DNA of 54,456 nucleotides from NCBI GenBank assembly GCA_017512425.1, contig JAFWGI010000007.1, positions 1 through 54,456 of the forward strand, given 5' to 3'. Position numbers and translations under genes: made by a program. Origin of the DNA: Hyphomicrobium sp. (GTDB lineage Bacteria > Pseudomonadota > Alphaproteobacteria > Rhizobiales > Hyphomicrobiaceae). The notes under the pieces were generated by a model. That model made no database searches. It worked only from the letters and a program-made list of their open reading frames with translations, and was not told the DNA's origin. Each line of letters starts with the position of its first letter. Positions within the stretch are counted from its first letter, which is position 1. Positions 46,413 through 54,456 of this stretch are shown piece after piece.

Positions 46413-46438
46413 AGCATCGTCAACTCTTTGAGTTGAAG

Positions 46439-46473
46439 CGGTGGTTGGGTTTTCCCAGCCGCCGTTTTTTTTT
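46439..46473 (+). terminator. Strong terminator after pqqA
   Basis: An 11-bp GC-rich stem (46439-46449 with 46454-46464, two G-T pairs), a TTTT loop and nine T's. A small perfect hairpin CAACTC/GAGTTG (46421-46435) lies just ahead, in the pqqA 3' region. Confidence 0.9.
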
Positions 46474-46497
46474 GGTTCATCGTCGTGTAGTAGCACA

Positions 46498-48330
46498 TCA
46501 GACGCCCTCGATGGCCGCGCGGCGTTCTTCAAGCTCAAGCCAAAGTAATTCCGACGCGTCGAGGTCGCTTTGTGCCTTGGCGAGATCAGTCGTCGCCTTC
46601 TGAAAGGCGGCGCGATCCTTGGCGAACAATTGCGGATCGGCGAGCCGCGTTGAAAGCTTTGCGATATCAGCTTCCAGGGCAGCAATTTTTTGCGGCAGCG
46701 TTTCGAGCGCGTGCTTTTCCTTAAACGATAGTTTGCGTGGCGCGGCACTGCTCGTAACCGTATTCACTGCAGGCGATCCGGCAGTTGGCTTTACAGTCGG
46801 TGATGCATCAGCGCGATCAGCGGTCGACTTCATCGGCTCTTCGCCTTGGCGCTGGGTCAGCATGTCAGAGTAGCCGCCGGGATACTCGCGCCAATGGCCC
46901 TCGCCCTCAGGTGCCAGCACACTTGTGACAACGCGATCGAGGAAGGCGCGATCGTGGCTGACGAGAAGAACCGTGCCCGGGTAGTCGCCGAGAAGTTCCT
47001 GCAGCAGATCGAGCGTTTCGAGATCAAGATCGTTCGTCGGCTCGTCGAGGATCAAAAGATTTGACGGTTTTGCAAGTGCACGCGCCAGCATCAGCCTGGC
47101 CCGCTCGCCGCCCGAGAGCACGCGCAACGGCGTCCGGCGCTGCTCCGGCTGAAAAAGGAAATCCTTCATGTAGCTCGCGACGTGCCGCGCTTTGCCATTG
47201 ATCACGACCTGATCGCCGCGGCCGCCCGTCAACGCTTCCGCTACGGTCCAGTTCGGATCGAGTTCGTCGCGCTTCTGGTCGAGCGCGACCAGTTCGAGGT
47301 TGGTGCCGAGCCGAATTGTGCCTTGATCCGGTTCGAGCGCGCCCGTCAGCAGTTTAATCAGCGTCGTCTTTCCGGCGCCGTTTGGGCCGACGAGACCGAG
47401 GCGATCACCGCGCATAATCCTGAGCGACAGGTCTTTGACGATCGGACGGCCGCCGAAGTCCTTCGCTATGCCTTTCGTCTCGGCAACCAGTTTGCCTGAT
47501 GTGCCGCCTTCAGCGACATCGAGACGGACGTTGCCGGTCACTTGCCGCTGTTCGCTGACCTCGCGGCGCATGGCGCGTAACTCGCGTACACGGCGGACGT
47601 TGCGCTTGCGCCGTCCCGTTACGCCGCCGTGCATCCATTCATTTTCGCGCACGATTTTGCGGTCGAGCTTATGGCGTTCGATCTCTTCCTCTTCGAGGAC
47701 CTTGTCGCGCCAATCTTCGAAAGCTTCGAAGCCTTGTTCGAGCCGACGCGCGACGCCTCGGTCGATCCAGACGGTCGCACGCGAAAGGTTTTGCAAAAAG
47801 CGACGATCGTGGCTGATCAAGACAATCGCAGCGCGCGAGGCTTTCAATTCGGATTCGAGCCATTCGATGGCTGGCAGGTCGAGATGGTTTGTCGGCTCAT
47901 CGAGTAGCAGCACGTCGGGCTTCGATACGAGAACACGGGCAAGAGCCGCGCGGCGGGCTTCGCCACCTGAAAGACTTTGTGGATCTTCGTCGCCGGTGAG
48001 GCCGAGTTCATCGAGCAGTGCTTGAGCTTGGTATGGATCGTCCGTCGGTCCGAGCCCCGCTTCGACATAGCCGCGTACGGAGTCGAAGCCCGAGAAATCG
48101 GCTTCCTGCGGCAGGTATTGCACCGTCGCGCCGGGGTGCGCGAAGCGTTCTCCGCTGTCGGGCTGCACCATTCCGGCCGCGATTTTTAGAAGCGTCGATT
48201 TTCCCGACCCGTTGCGCCCGACGAGGCAGATTCTGTCAGCGGGCGCGACGGTCAATTCCGCGCCTTCGAGCAGCGGCGTGCCGCCGAACGTCAGGTGGAC
48301 GTCTTTGAGTGTCAAAAGAGGAGGAGCCAT
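46498..48330 (-). CDS. ABC-F family ATPase (Uup-like)
   Basis: A 610-residue soluble protein with two ABC ATPase domains and no membrane segments. Walker A GRNGSGKST (about residues 38) and GPNGAGKTT (about 319), signatures LSGGEARRAALARVL and LSGGERARLMLARAL, and Walker B motifs DEPTNHLD and DEPTNDLD are all visible. The DEPTNDLD with LETLDLLQE and an Arg/Lys-rich linker, plus a coiled coil at the C-terminus (ALEADIAKLSTRLADPQLF), point to the Uup subfamily. ABC-F proteins act at the ribosome. ATG 48330 is chosen. Confidence 0.9.
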   Translation of the reverse strand: MAPPLLTLKDVHLTFGGTPLLEGAELTVAPADRICLVGRNGSGKSTLLKIAAGMVQPDSGERFAHPGATVQYLPQEADFSGFDSVRGYVEAGLGPTDDPYQAQALLDELGLTGDEDPQSLSGGEARRAALARVLVSKPDVLLLDEPTNHLDLPAIEWLESELKASRAAIVLISHDRRFLQNLSRATVWIDRGVARRLEQGFEAFEDWRDKVLEEEEIERHKLDRKIVRENEWMHGGVTGRRKRNVRRVRELRAMRREVSEQRQVTGNVRLDVAEGGTSGKLVAETKGIAKDFGGRPIVKDLSLRIMRGDRLGLVGPNGAGKTTLIKLLTGALEPDQGTIRLGTNLELVALDQKRDELDPNWTVAEALTGGRGDQVVINGKARHVASYMKDFLFQPEQRRTPLRVLSGGERARLMLARALAKPSNLLILDEPTNDLDLETLDLLQELLGDYPGTVLLVSHDRAFLDRVVTSVLAPEGEGHWREYPGGYSDMLTQRQGEEPMKSTADRADASPTVKPTAGSPAVNTVTSSAAPRKLSFKEKHALETLPQKIAALEADIAKLSTRLADPQLFAKDRAAFQKATTDLAKAQSDLDASELLWLELEERRAAIEGV

Positions 48331-48472
48331 GCGCAAGCTCTTAGCCGTCAGTGGCCATACGTCAATGCTTGACCGAAGGGCAAACGCGCGCAGCCTGCGA
48401 TTACCCTTCGCCCCGACACAGTTCAGGCATATTCTTGGAGAGCCGACGCATATCGGCGACCCGGATTATGCG

Positions 48473-48892
48473 ATGACGGACCTTGCCGAACAGACGGTGG
48501 ATAGTGACAGCGCGGCGTGCGGCCTGACCGTCTTCCATGATGGCAGCTGCGCGCTTTGCCGACGTGAGATCGCGTTGGTGCAAGGCATGACTGCGCATTC
48601 AGACATCGCTTTCGTTGACGTCAGCGGCCGTCACGGTGACGCTGCACCTGGCCTGACGACCGAGGCCGCTATGCGCAGGTTTCACGTCCGCCGCGCCGAC
48701 GGTACCTTGCTCAGTGGTGCGCGTGCCTTCATCGAACTGTGGAGTGCGACGCCGCGGTTTGCTTGGGTCAAAGCTCTGGCGCGATGGCCACTCGTTGTTC
48801 GCGTGCTCGACGGTTTGTACAGCGGGGTGCTGATCATACGCCCGCCGTTATCACGAGCGGTTCAGCGTTTCGATACCTGGCGTGGGAAGTAA
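48473..48892 (+). CDS. DUF393 thiol-disulfide oxidoreductase-like protein
   Basis: A 139-residue DUF393 protein. Its N-terminal motif VFHDGSCALCRREIALV carries the CxxC in the thioredoxin-like active site; the later FVDVSGRHGDAAPGLTTEAAMRRFHVRRADGTLLSGARAF and a hydrophobic C-terminal part (about residues 107-125) are typical. DUF393 members are predicted thiol-disulfide oxidoreductases; substrates are unknown. ATG 48473 gives the usual start although a longer frame is open upstream. Confidence 0.85.
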   Translation: MTDLAEQTVDSDSAACGLTVFHDGSCALCRREIALVQGMTAHSDIAFVDVSGRHGDAAPGLTTEAAMRRFHVRRADGTLLSGARAFIELWSATPRFAWVKALARWPLVVRVLDGLYSGVLIIRPPLSRAVQRFDTWRGK

Positions 48893-48915
48893 CGGCGCGG
48901 CAAATAACGGACTTT

Positions 48916-50244
48916 TTATTCTGCTTTGGCGGCCGCCGTCGCAGGCGCTGCTGAGTGCTCGGCGCGCCGTGCGTTCGATGCTGCAACGCGCTCCAATCGT
49001 TTGCGGCTGGTTGCGCGTACGGTCTCATCGATTTCGCCGGCTTGATCCGCTGCGAGGAGCGCCGACATCACTGTGTCGAGGTGCTTTTCCATGTACGAGA
49101 CGAGGACGATGTCCGAACCTGCGTTCAGCGTCGAGACGACCGCTTTGCTGATGCCGCCTTTGCCGCGCGTGATCGCGCCCATGCTGAAATCGTCCGTGAT
49201 CAGCAACCCGTCGTAAGCCCAAGATTTTCGGATCAACGTATCGATGATCGGCTTCGATAACGATGCTGGCGTGTCCTTATCGAGCGCCGCGACGCGCACA
49301 TGCCCGAGCATCAACACGGCGTTCGGTTTTTGCGTGACTTCGCGGAAAGGCACCCAGTCGTTGAGTTCGAGCGTGCTCTCGGGGGCGGCGATCTCGCCCA
49401 TTGTGACATGCGTGTCGCGCGCGACGCGTCCAAGACCGGGGAAATGCTTGAGCGTGCACATGATGCCTGCTTCCGCGATCGCGTCGCAGTACCACCCAGC
49501 GACCTTCGAGACGAGATGTGGATCGGCCGAGATTGCGCGCATACGCAGACGCGTTTCGCCATCGCCGCGATGTTTCGGGTTGAGATTGAGGTCGACGACC
49601 GGCGCAAAATTGAGCGTTACGCCAAGGCGCCTCAGCTCGGCCGATTGGATATCGGCAAAGTCTTCGATCGCTGTGCGCCGCGCAGCATCGTCAGGAAGCC
49701 CTTTGAGTATTTCGGCGAGCGACTTCTGCCGCTTCAATGGCGGCGATAAGCGCGATACGGTGCCGCCTTCCTGATCGGCGGCGATGATCAGCGGCGGCAG
49801 GCCCTGTTCGGCACGGATCGCCTGCAGCGCGTCAATATCGGCTTTGATCGCGTCCGGCTTGCGGCCGCGGACATTGTGATCGGTGATGAATATGCCGGCG
49901 ATGGCGCGCTTCTCGACCAGCGCTTTGACCTGGCTAAAGACGTGGTAGCCAATCATCACATGGCGGCCAATGCGCTCTAGGCGGGCAGGATCGGCCGCCA
50001 GAATTTCAGCGCGGCTCATAATGCGCAACGGCTTCGCAGCTGGGTCGACTGCAACTGTTTCTGCGGCTGAAGGTGAGACCGCGGCTGGCGCTTTGGCTTT
50101 CGCTTTGCGATGAACAACTTTGGATTTGTGGGTGCGCTTCGACCGTGCTTCGGCGGTCGACCCATCCGGCATCAAGGAGACCGGTGCGCAAGCACAGAAA
50201 GCCGTAAGGCCCGTCAACAAGACCGCTTTTCGCCAACGCTTCAT
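48916..50244 (-). CDS. Glycoside hydrolase family 3 (NagZ-like) enzyme, secreted
   Basis: A 442-residue GH3 enzyme. A signal-like N-terminus (AVLLTGLTAFCACAPVSL) and a basic linker (about residues 30-60) precede the catalytic domain: IAADQEGGTVSRLSP, LNFAPVVDLN, KHFPGLGRVARDTH (the NagZ-type loop, with PGLG instead of PGHG) and the nucleophile Asp in LITDDFSMGAI. NagZ cleaves N-acetylglucosamine from muropeptides in the cytoplasm, whereas this one is apparently exported. It may trim peptidoglycan or chitin-type sugars outside. Confidence 0.85.
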   Translation of the reverse strand: MKRWRKAVLLTGLTAFCACAPVSLMPDGSTAEARSKRTHKSKVVHRKAKAKAPAAVSPSAAETVAVDPAAKPLRIMSRAEILAADPARLERIGRHVMIGYHVFSQVKALVEKRAIAGIFITDHNVRGRKPDAIKADIDALQAIRAEQGLPPLIIAADQEGGTVSRLSPPLKRQKSLAEILKGLPDDAARRTAIEDFADIQSAELRRLGVTLNFAPVVDLNLNPKHRGDGETRLRMRAISADPHLVSKVAGWYCDAIAEAGIMCTLKHFPGLGRVARDTHVTMGEIAAPESTLELNDWVPFREVTQKPNAVLMLGHVRVAALDKDTPASLSKPIIDTLIRKSWAYDGLLITDDFSMGAITRGKGGISKAVVSTLNAGSDIVLVSYMEKHLDTVMSALLAADQAGEIDETVRATSRKRLERVAASNARRAEHSAAPATAAAKAE

Positions 50245-50309
50245 AATCGGTCCCTATACAGACAGCTGTCTGTTCGCGCCATCCCTTAACGCCGGGATGA
50301 GTAAATCGT

Positions 50310-51179
50310 TCAGTAAATGCGCACGGGAAAATATCGCTGGACGAGTTCTTCAAAGCGGCCGGAGGCGCGAACCCGTTTCAATGCGTCATTAAGCAGGCGC
50401 CGGACTTCCGGGTCGCCTTTTGGCACGGCGATCGCGAGCCCGTCGCCGAAGAACTTCGGCTCCAGGAACGGACCGCCTTTCATTTCGCAGCATTGCCGCG
50501 ACAGCGTACCATTGAGCCAGAATGCGAGTGAGATACCGTCGTCGAAAACGTAGTCAGCTTTACCGGCCGCCAGAGCCTCACGCGCGAGATCGGCATTTTC
50601 GAAAAGAGCCAGCGGACTGTCGCGAAAGAAGGTTTTCAAATAGGCTTCGTGCGCTGAGCCGCGGGCGACCGCAATCCGTTTGCCGTCGAGACCTGCGGGC
50701 GAAATGTCCACGTCTTTCGCCGACTTTTGTCCGGCGAACCGGCCCGGCGTATGAAAATAGCGGTCGGTGAAATCTGCGGTTGCGGTCGCCGCAGCCGTAA
50801 CTTTGTGCGCGGCGATGACCGCGTCCGCTTCACCTTTGTTCAATCCGATCAGGAGTTCTTCCCAAGGCCGTGCCTTGATATCGCACGACGTCGCCAGTTC
50901 CAGGCAGATGGCGCGCGCCAGATCGACGTTGAAGCCAACGAGCACGCCGTCTTCGTCGTAGAAATTGAATGGCGGAAAATCGCTGTCGGTCAAAAATCGA
51001 ATGACGACGCGTTTTGCCGGTTGCTCTGAGGTCTGCGGCGCCTTCTCGACCTTGTCGGCGAGCGAATCGCGCTGTTGTGCCGTCACAGGCGCGATTTGCG
51101 CCGCGACAAAAATCGCTGCGCACGCCGCAAACGTTGCGCATGTTTTATTTCCAATCGATGCGCGTGCGGCAATCTGCAT
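50310..51179 (-). CDS. Amino-acid-type periplasmic solute-binding protein (family 3)
   Basis: A 289-residue exported protein with a signal region (ATFAACAAIFVAAQIAPVTA) followed by a family 3 binding domain: FLTDSDFPPFNFYDEDGVLVGFNVDLARAICLEL (about residues 62-95), WEELLIGLNKGEADAVIAA, and a C-terminal VRRLLNDALKRVRASG. Such proteins capture amino acids or related small molecules. No permease or ATPase genes follow, so it is an orphan binding protein here. Confidence 0.85.
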   Translation of the reverse strand: MQIAARASIGNKTCATFAACAAIFVAAQIAPVTAQQRDSLADKVEKAPQTSEQPAKRVVIRFLTDSDFPPFNFYDEDGVLVGFNVDLARAICLELATSCDIKARPWEELLIGLNKGEADAVIAAHKVTAAATATADFTDRYFHTPGRFAGQKSAKDVDISPAGLDGKRIAVARGSAHEAYLKTFFRDSPLALFENADLAREALAAGKADYVFDDGISLAFWLNGTLSRQCCEMKGGPFLEPKFFGDGLAIAVPKGDPEVRRLLNDALKRVRASGRFEELVQRYFPVRIY

Positions 51180-51324
51180 TTTTGGCCCTGTCGAAATTGA
51201 TCGACGTTTTAAATCGTCAGCTACGTACTACTGGCCGATAGCCGTGAAGTTCGATACGCTCCCTCGGCGGTGGCGGTAATTCATTTCATTCGATGTCCGC
51301 CAAGGGGATGCCGGCGGGGCGGCG

Positions 51325-52812
51325 ATGACGTCAAGCGTGATGCGTACAAGCGTGGACGGCGCGCGTGGCCAGAGTTTGGCCAGCGCTAGCGATTCTCTTG
51401 ATAGCACTCTCCTTGATAATGCGGTCAACGGCCTTCGCCGCAAAAGGCCGGATATGTCAGCGGCAGGACCGTTGGCGGCTTGGCAATTAGCGGTCCTTTA
51501 CGGCTTGGGTACTGGCGCGCCGTTTGCCGCCGGCTTGGTGATGCTCGGGCAGGCAGATTGGCTTGCTGCCGCCCTGACCGTACCGTTCGCCGTCATTGTT
51601 CTGCTGCGCTTCACAGCCGTATGGTACCTGCTATTTCCGGCCCCCGAAGAGGCGAGCACCACGGCGCTGGCTTGCGTCGACGCAACCCTTCCAGCCTACA
51701 GCGTGCTTATTCCCGTCTATCAGGAAGCGGCCGTCGCGCCAGCGCTCGTCCAAGCGATCGGCGCGCTCGATTATCCGCCCGATAAACTCGATATCATCTT
51801 CATAACCGAACAGAACGATGAGCTGACGCGCGCGGCGCTTGTGCACGCAGGGCTGCGCGCGCACATGCGCATCCTAACCGTGCCAACCGGGCTGCCCAAG
51901 ACAAAGCCGCGCGCGTGCAATTTCGCGTTGCAGTTTGCGACCGGCGACTACGTTGTCGTATATGACGCCGAAGATGTGCCTGAACCTGCGCAACTGCGTA
52001 AAGCGGCGGCACGCTTTGCAAGCTCTGGGCCTGAGCTCGTGTGCCTCCAGGCACGTTTGAGCATCTACAACCCCAGTGATAGTTTTCTGACCAAACAATT
52101 CACGCTCGAATACGCTGTCTTGTTCGAGGCCATTCTGCCAGCGCTCGAACGGCTCGGCCTGCCGATTTTGCTTGGTGGGACCTCCAATCACTTCCGCCGC
52201 TCGGCGTTGGTTGCTGTTGGTGCATGGGATGCATTCAATGTGACTGAGGACGCTGACCTCGGTGTTAGGCTCGCGCGCCTCGGCTATCGTTGCGCCATGC
52301 TCGACAGCGACACGTGGGAAGAAGCACCACGCACCGCGCGGGTATGGATGGGTCAGCGGACGCGCTGGCTCAAGGGCTGGATCCAGACGTACTTGGTGCA
52401 TATGCGCGCACCGCAGCGGCTATTGTCCGATCTCGGCGGCTGGCGCTTCTGTGGCGTGCAGATCATGCTCGCGGGTATGATCCTGTCGGCGCTCATCCAT
52501 CCTTGGTTTTATGCCGCGGCCGTCGTTTGTCTTTTTACTGGCGCTGAACTTATTCCCAGCAGTGGTTTGCTCGGCATCATTTGCTGGTTCAACTTCGCAG
52601 CCGGTCATTTGGTCGGCATTTTGCTCGGCGTCATTTCCGCTTGGCGCAGTCAGGGGCGGATTCCGTTGGCCGCGGCAATCGATCTCCCCGTCTACTGGCT
52701 GGCTATTTCGGTAGCGAGCTATCGCGCGATATGGGATCTCTACCGGCGGCCGTTCTATTGGCAAAAGACCCCTCACAGCGCCCGGCGCGTGACGATTTCG
52801 AGCACCCATTAG
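51325..52812 (+). CDS. Membrane glycosyltransferase family 2 (BcsA-like)
   Basis: A 495-residue processive-type GT2. Two helices (about residues 54-105) precede the catalytic domain with SVLIPVYQEAAVAPALVQAI (about 127-146), DAEDVPEP (the DxD-like acidic motif), the TSNHFRRSAL motif, EDADLGVRL and QRTRWLKGW (Q-x2-R-W; about 345-355), and three or four C-terminal helices. These are the hallmarks of cellulose-synthase-like enzymes. No BcsB or PilZ domain lies beside it, so the polymer is unknown. A large dyad follows the stop. Confidence 0.85.
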   Translation: MTSSVMRTSVDGARGQSLASASDSLDSTLLDNAVNGLRRKRPDMSAAGPLAAWQLAVLYGLGTGAPFAAGLVMLGQADWLAAALTVPFAVIVLLRFTAVWYLLFPAPEEASTTALACVDATLPAYSVLIPVYQEAAVAPALVQAIGALDYPPDKLDIIFITEQNDELTRAALVHAGLRAHMRILTVPTGLPKTKPRACNFALQFATGDYVVVYDAEDVPEPAQLRKAAARFASSGPELVCLQARLSIYNPSDSFLTKQFTLEYAVLFEAILPALERLGLPILLGGTSNHFRRSALVAVGAWDAFNVTEDADLGVRLARLGYRCAMLDSDTWEEAPRTARVWMGQRTRWLKGWIQTYLVHMRAPQRLLSDLGGWRFCGVQIMLAGMILSALIHPWFYAAAVVCLFTGAELIPSSGLLGIICWFNFAAGHLVGILLGVISAWRSQGRIPLAAAIDLPVYWLAISVASYRAIWDLYRRPFYWQKTPHSARRVTISSTH

Positions 52813-52814
52813 CG

Positions 52815-52855
52815 GCGCGTCAACACCATGCTTGCGATACAGGCATTTGACGCGC
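52815..52855. promoter_or_regulatory. Large inverted repeat between GT2 and the FNR gene
   Basis: Nine-base arms GCGCGTCAA (52815-52823) and TTGACGCGC (52847-52855) are perfect, and ATGC (52828-52831) with GCAT (52843-52846) extend the stem. The hairpin has no following T-run, and the right arm holds a TTGACG box. It may be a terminator-like structure or an operator for the downstream gene. Confidence 0.5.
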
Positions 52856-52928
52856 ATCAACGACGGATGGCAAAACCTGCCTACTGAAACCTGATCATTG
52901 GCCGCGCCCCTGGAGTAAACGTCTACGC

Positions 52929-53759
52929 ATGCTCGATAAGCACAAGCAATCCGCAGCGGATGCCGTCACCGTCGAGCGGCCAAAACTCTCGGGCTTCAAC
53001 CGCGAGCGGGTTCTCGGTATTCAGCATTTCACCGACAAGCTCTTTGCGTTCCGCACCACGCGCACGCAATCGTTCCGATTTCAAAGCGGTCAGTTCACGA
53101 TGATCGGATTGGAGACGGAGGGCCGTCCGCTCTTGCGCGCGTACAGCATGGCGAGCGCCGTCTACGATGATGAGCTTGAGTTCTTCAGTATCAAGGTCCC
53201 CGAGGGTCCGCTGACGTCGAAGTTGCAGCACATCGTTGCTGGCGACGAAATCATCGTCGGCACGAAGCCAACAGGGACGCTCATCGTCAGCAACTTGCAG
53301 CCCGGCAAACGCTTGTTCTTGCTTGCGACGGGCACTGGCTTTGCACCTTTCGCGAGTATCGTGCGTGACCCGGAAACGTACGAGCGATTTGATACTGTGA
53401 TTGCCGTCGAAGGGTGCCGCGAAGTGGCAGAACTTGGATATGCTAGCCAGGTGGCCGCGACGGTGCTGAGCCATGAGTTTCTTGGTGAACTGGCGGCAGG
53501 AAAGTTGCTCTATTATCCGACCGTGACGCGCGAGCCTTTCCGCAATCGGGGCCGCATTCCGGATTTGATCGATAACGGTAAGCTTTGCGCGGATCTCGAT
53601 ATTGCGCCGTTCGATCTCGCGACCGACCGCGTCATGCTTTGCGGAAACCCGCAAATGCTCATCGATCTGCGCAAGTTGTTTTCATCGCGTGGCTACGCCG
53701 AAGGCAGCAGCGGCAAGCCCGGCGACTTCGTCGTCGAAAAAGCTTTTGTTGAACGGTGA
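52929..53759 (+). CDS. fpr: Ferredoxin-NADP+ reductase
   Basis: A 276-residue FNR of the bacterial Fpr class. FAD-binding RAYSMAS (about residues 74-80) follows FQSGQFTMIGLE; NADP-binding LLATGTGFAPFASIV (about 135-149), and MLCGNPQMLIDLRKLFSSRGY near the C-terminus, which ends FVVEKAFVER with the usual aromatic/charged tail. It transfers electrons between NADPH and ferredoxin or flavodoxin, and is linked to oxidative stress and iron-sulfur cluster repair. Confidence 0.92.
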   Translation: MLDKHKQSAADAVTVERPKLSGFNRERVLGIQHFTDKLFAFRTTRTQSFRFQSGQFTMIGLETEGRPLLRAYSMASAVYDDELEFFSIKVPEGPLTSKLQHIVAGDEIIVGTKPTGTLIVSNLQPGKRLFLLATGTGFAPFASIVRDPETYERFDTVIAVEGCREVAELGYASQVAATVLSHEFLGELAAGKLLYYPTVTREPFRNRGRIPDLIDNGKLCADLDIAPFDLATDRVMLCGNPQMLIDLRKLFSSRGYAEGSSGKPGDFVVEKAFVER

Positions 53760-53884
53760 TCCGGCGAACAATTCGTACCCCAACTAAAACGGACATGCGA
53801 CAAGCGCGTCAGTCAAGGCCATACGGCTTGAGCGTGAACAGCTTCCTGCGTAGTCTAAACATAGACAGCGGTTAGGGGATTGGC

Positions 53885-54289
53885 ATGAGTTGGAAAATCG
53901 TGGTGTTGACTTTGATCGTCGCTCTCGGCGCGTTTGGCGCCGGGTATTTATGGTTGGAAAAAGTCCATGCAAACACAATCAAAATTACGATGGCTTGTGG
54001 TGGCATCGGCAACAGCGTCGGCCCACTTGCGCCATTCGAAAGAGTTTACGAAGGAGCAATGGATGGAAACCGCGTTACGTTGAATAGAGGGACAGCGGGC
54101 AAAGAAGGTTTCGAGGAATGGAAGGGCGACGCGAGCACCGAAAGTTTTCTCATCACCGGCTCTTACATCGAGGTGGGTGCAAAAACGCTCTCCTTTAAGG
54201 CCACCAAGACGAACACTGGATTTCAAGCGGATGGGCAACGTGGTCCCCGGAAATGTCACATTGACGCCGTTCGCCGAGGCTCAGTCTGA
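53885..54289 (+). CDS. Hypothetical membrane-anchored or exported protein, 134 aa
   Basis: An N-terminal hydrophobic segment (VVLTLIVALGAFGAGYLWL, residues 6-24) is followed by a small domain with an MACGGIGNS cysteine region, VYEGAMDGNRVTLNRGTAGKEGFEEWKGDAS and a beta-rich SFLITGSYIEVGAKTLSFKATKTN, ending in RKCHIDAV. The two cysteines might pair. I do not recognise the family. Codon use is plausible. The start is ATG 53885. Confidence 0.6.
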   Translation: MSWKIVVLTLIVALGAFGAGYLWLEKVHANTIKITMACGGIGNSVGPLAPFERVYEGAMDGNRVTLNRGTAGKEGFEEWKGDASTESFLITGSYIEVGAKTLSFKATKTNTGFQADGQRGPRKCHIDAVRRGSV

Positions 54290-54416
54290 CATTCCGAACG
54301 AGCGGGTGTTTACGCTACGTTGGCCGCGCCGCTCGCAATGCGGCCCGGATCCGTCTTCGCGACTACCGTCTAGAAACGCGAAACGACAGTCGGCGTGTTG
54401 GACGGCAGAAGCGCAC

Positions 54417-54456
54417 GCGGGCGTAGTTCAATGGTAGAACGGCAGCTTCCCAAGCT
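54417..54456 (+). tRNA. tRNA-Gly (anticodon CCC), 3' end outside window
   Basis: The last 40 bases match the 5' half of a tRNA-Gly: acceptor GCGGGCG, D arm with AATGGTAGAAC, and anticodon stem GCAGC with loop TTCCCAA (anticodon CCC). The window ends inside the anticodon arm. Confidence 0.9.

Noticed and set aside
1..54456. Prophage, insertion sequence, CRISPR or integrated element
   Set aside because: No transposase, integrase, phage structural gene or regularly spaced repeat array was found on either strand.

Overview
The window reads as chromosomal DNA of an alphaproteobacterium in the order Hyphomicrobiales, most likely a Hyphomicrobium-like methylotroph. The pointers are metX-metW, a CpdR-type receiver beside hpt, hsp20 with a DUF1150 gene, an lpt-rpoN-hpf-ptsN block, a class II (B12) ribonucleotide reductase, an NDUFA9-like protein and a stand-alone pqqA. 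The genus is an inference. Genes are dense, GC-rich and largely housekeeping. I see no prophage, insertion sequence, CRISPR array or integrase.

Layout. 1-4635 is the 3' part of a giant repeat adhesin, closed by a terminator. 4.7-10.2 kb holds a methyltransferase, metW and metX (minus strand), then hisC, a tyrosine-pathway dehydrogenase and a ChaC-like gene (plus strand). 10.3-16.9 kb carries an unknown protein, nrdJ, plsC, a DUF218 gene and ftsX/ftsE, all minus. 17-18 kb is hpt and a CpdR-like receiver. 18-23.3 kb (minus) has an ABC exporter pair, an EamA permease, moaA and a secreted subtilase-like protein that has lost its triad. 23.4-28.2 kb has a DHA2 transporter, a SpeD-like protein without its catalytic residues, and an AsmA protein. 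28.3-35.3 kb has two glycosyltransferases, a hydrolase, an Ala/Pro-rich secreted protein, an SDR protein, queG and a GST. 35.4-43.1 kb has uppP, then ptsN, hpf, rpoN, lptB, a fused lptC-lptA gene, rnd and tRNA-Leu(CAG). 43.2-54.5 kb has an NDUFA9-like gene, DUF1150 with hsp20, a periplasmic protein, pqqA, an ABC-F ATPase, a DUF393 protein, a GH3 enzyme, a solute-binding protein, a GT2 enzyme, a ferredoxin-NADP reductase, an unknown small protein and the start of tRNA-Gly(CCC).

How they work together. Several genes serve the envelope: LPS transport (lptB and the LptC-LptA fusion), undecaprenyl phosphate recycling, division (ftsEX), phospholipid synthesis (plsC), AsmA, a GH3 enzyme and the adhesin. 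Others serve methionine, histidine and tyrosine synthesis, tRNA modification and molybdenum cofactor synthesis. The rpoN-hpf-ptsN group is the usual nitrogen/stress module.

Most notable: the SpeD homologue lacking the pyruvoyl serine and two other catalytic residues; the pseudo-subtilase; the single-ORF LptC-LptA-LptA fusion; the orphan pqqA with palindromes in its leader; and a near-consensus heat-shock promoter followed by a structured leader before hsp20.
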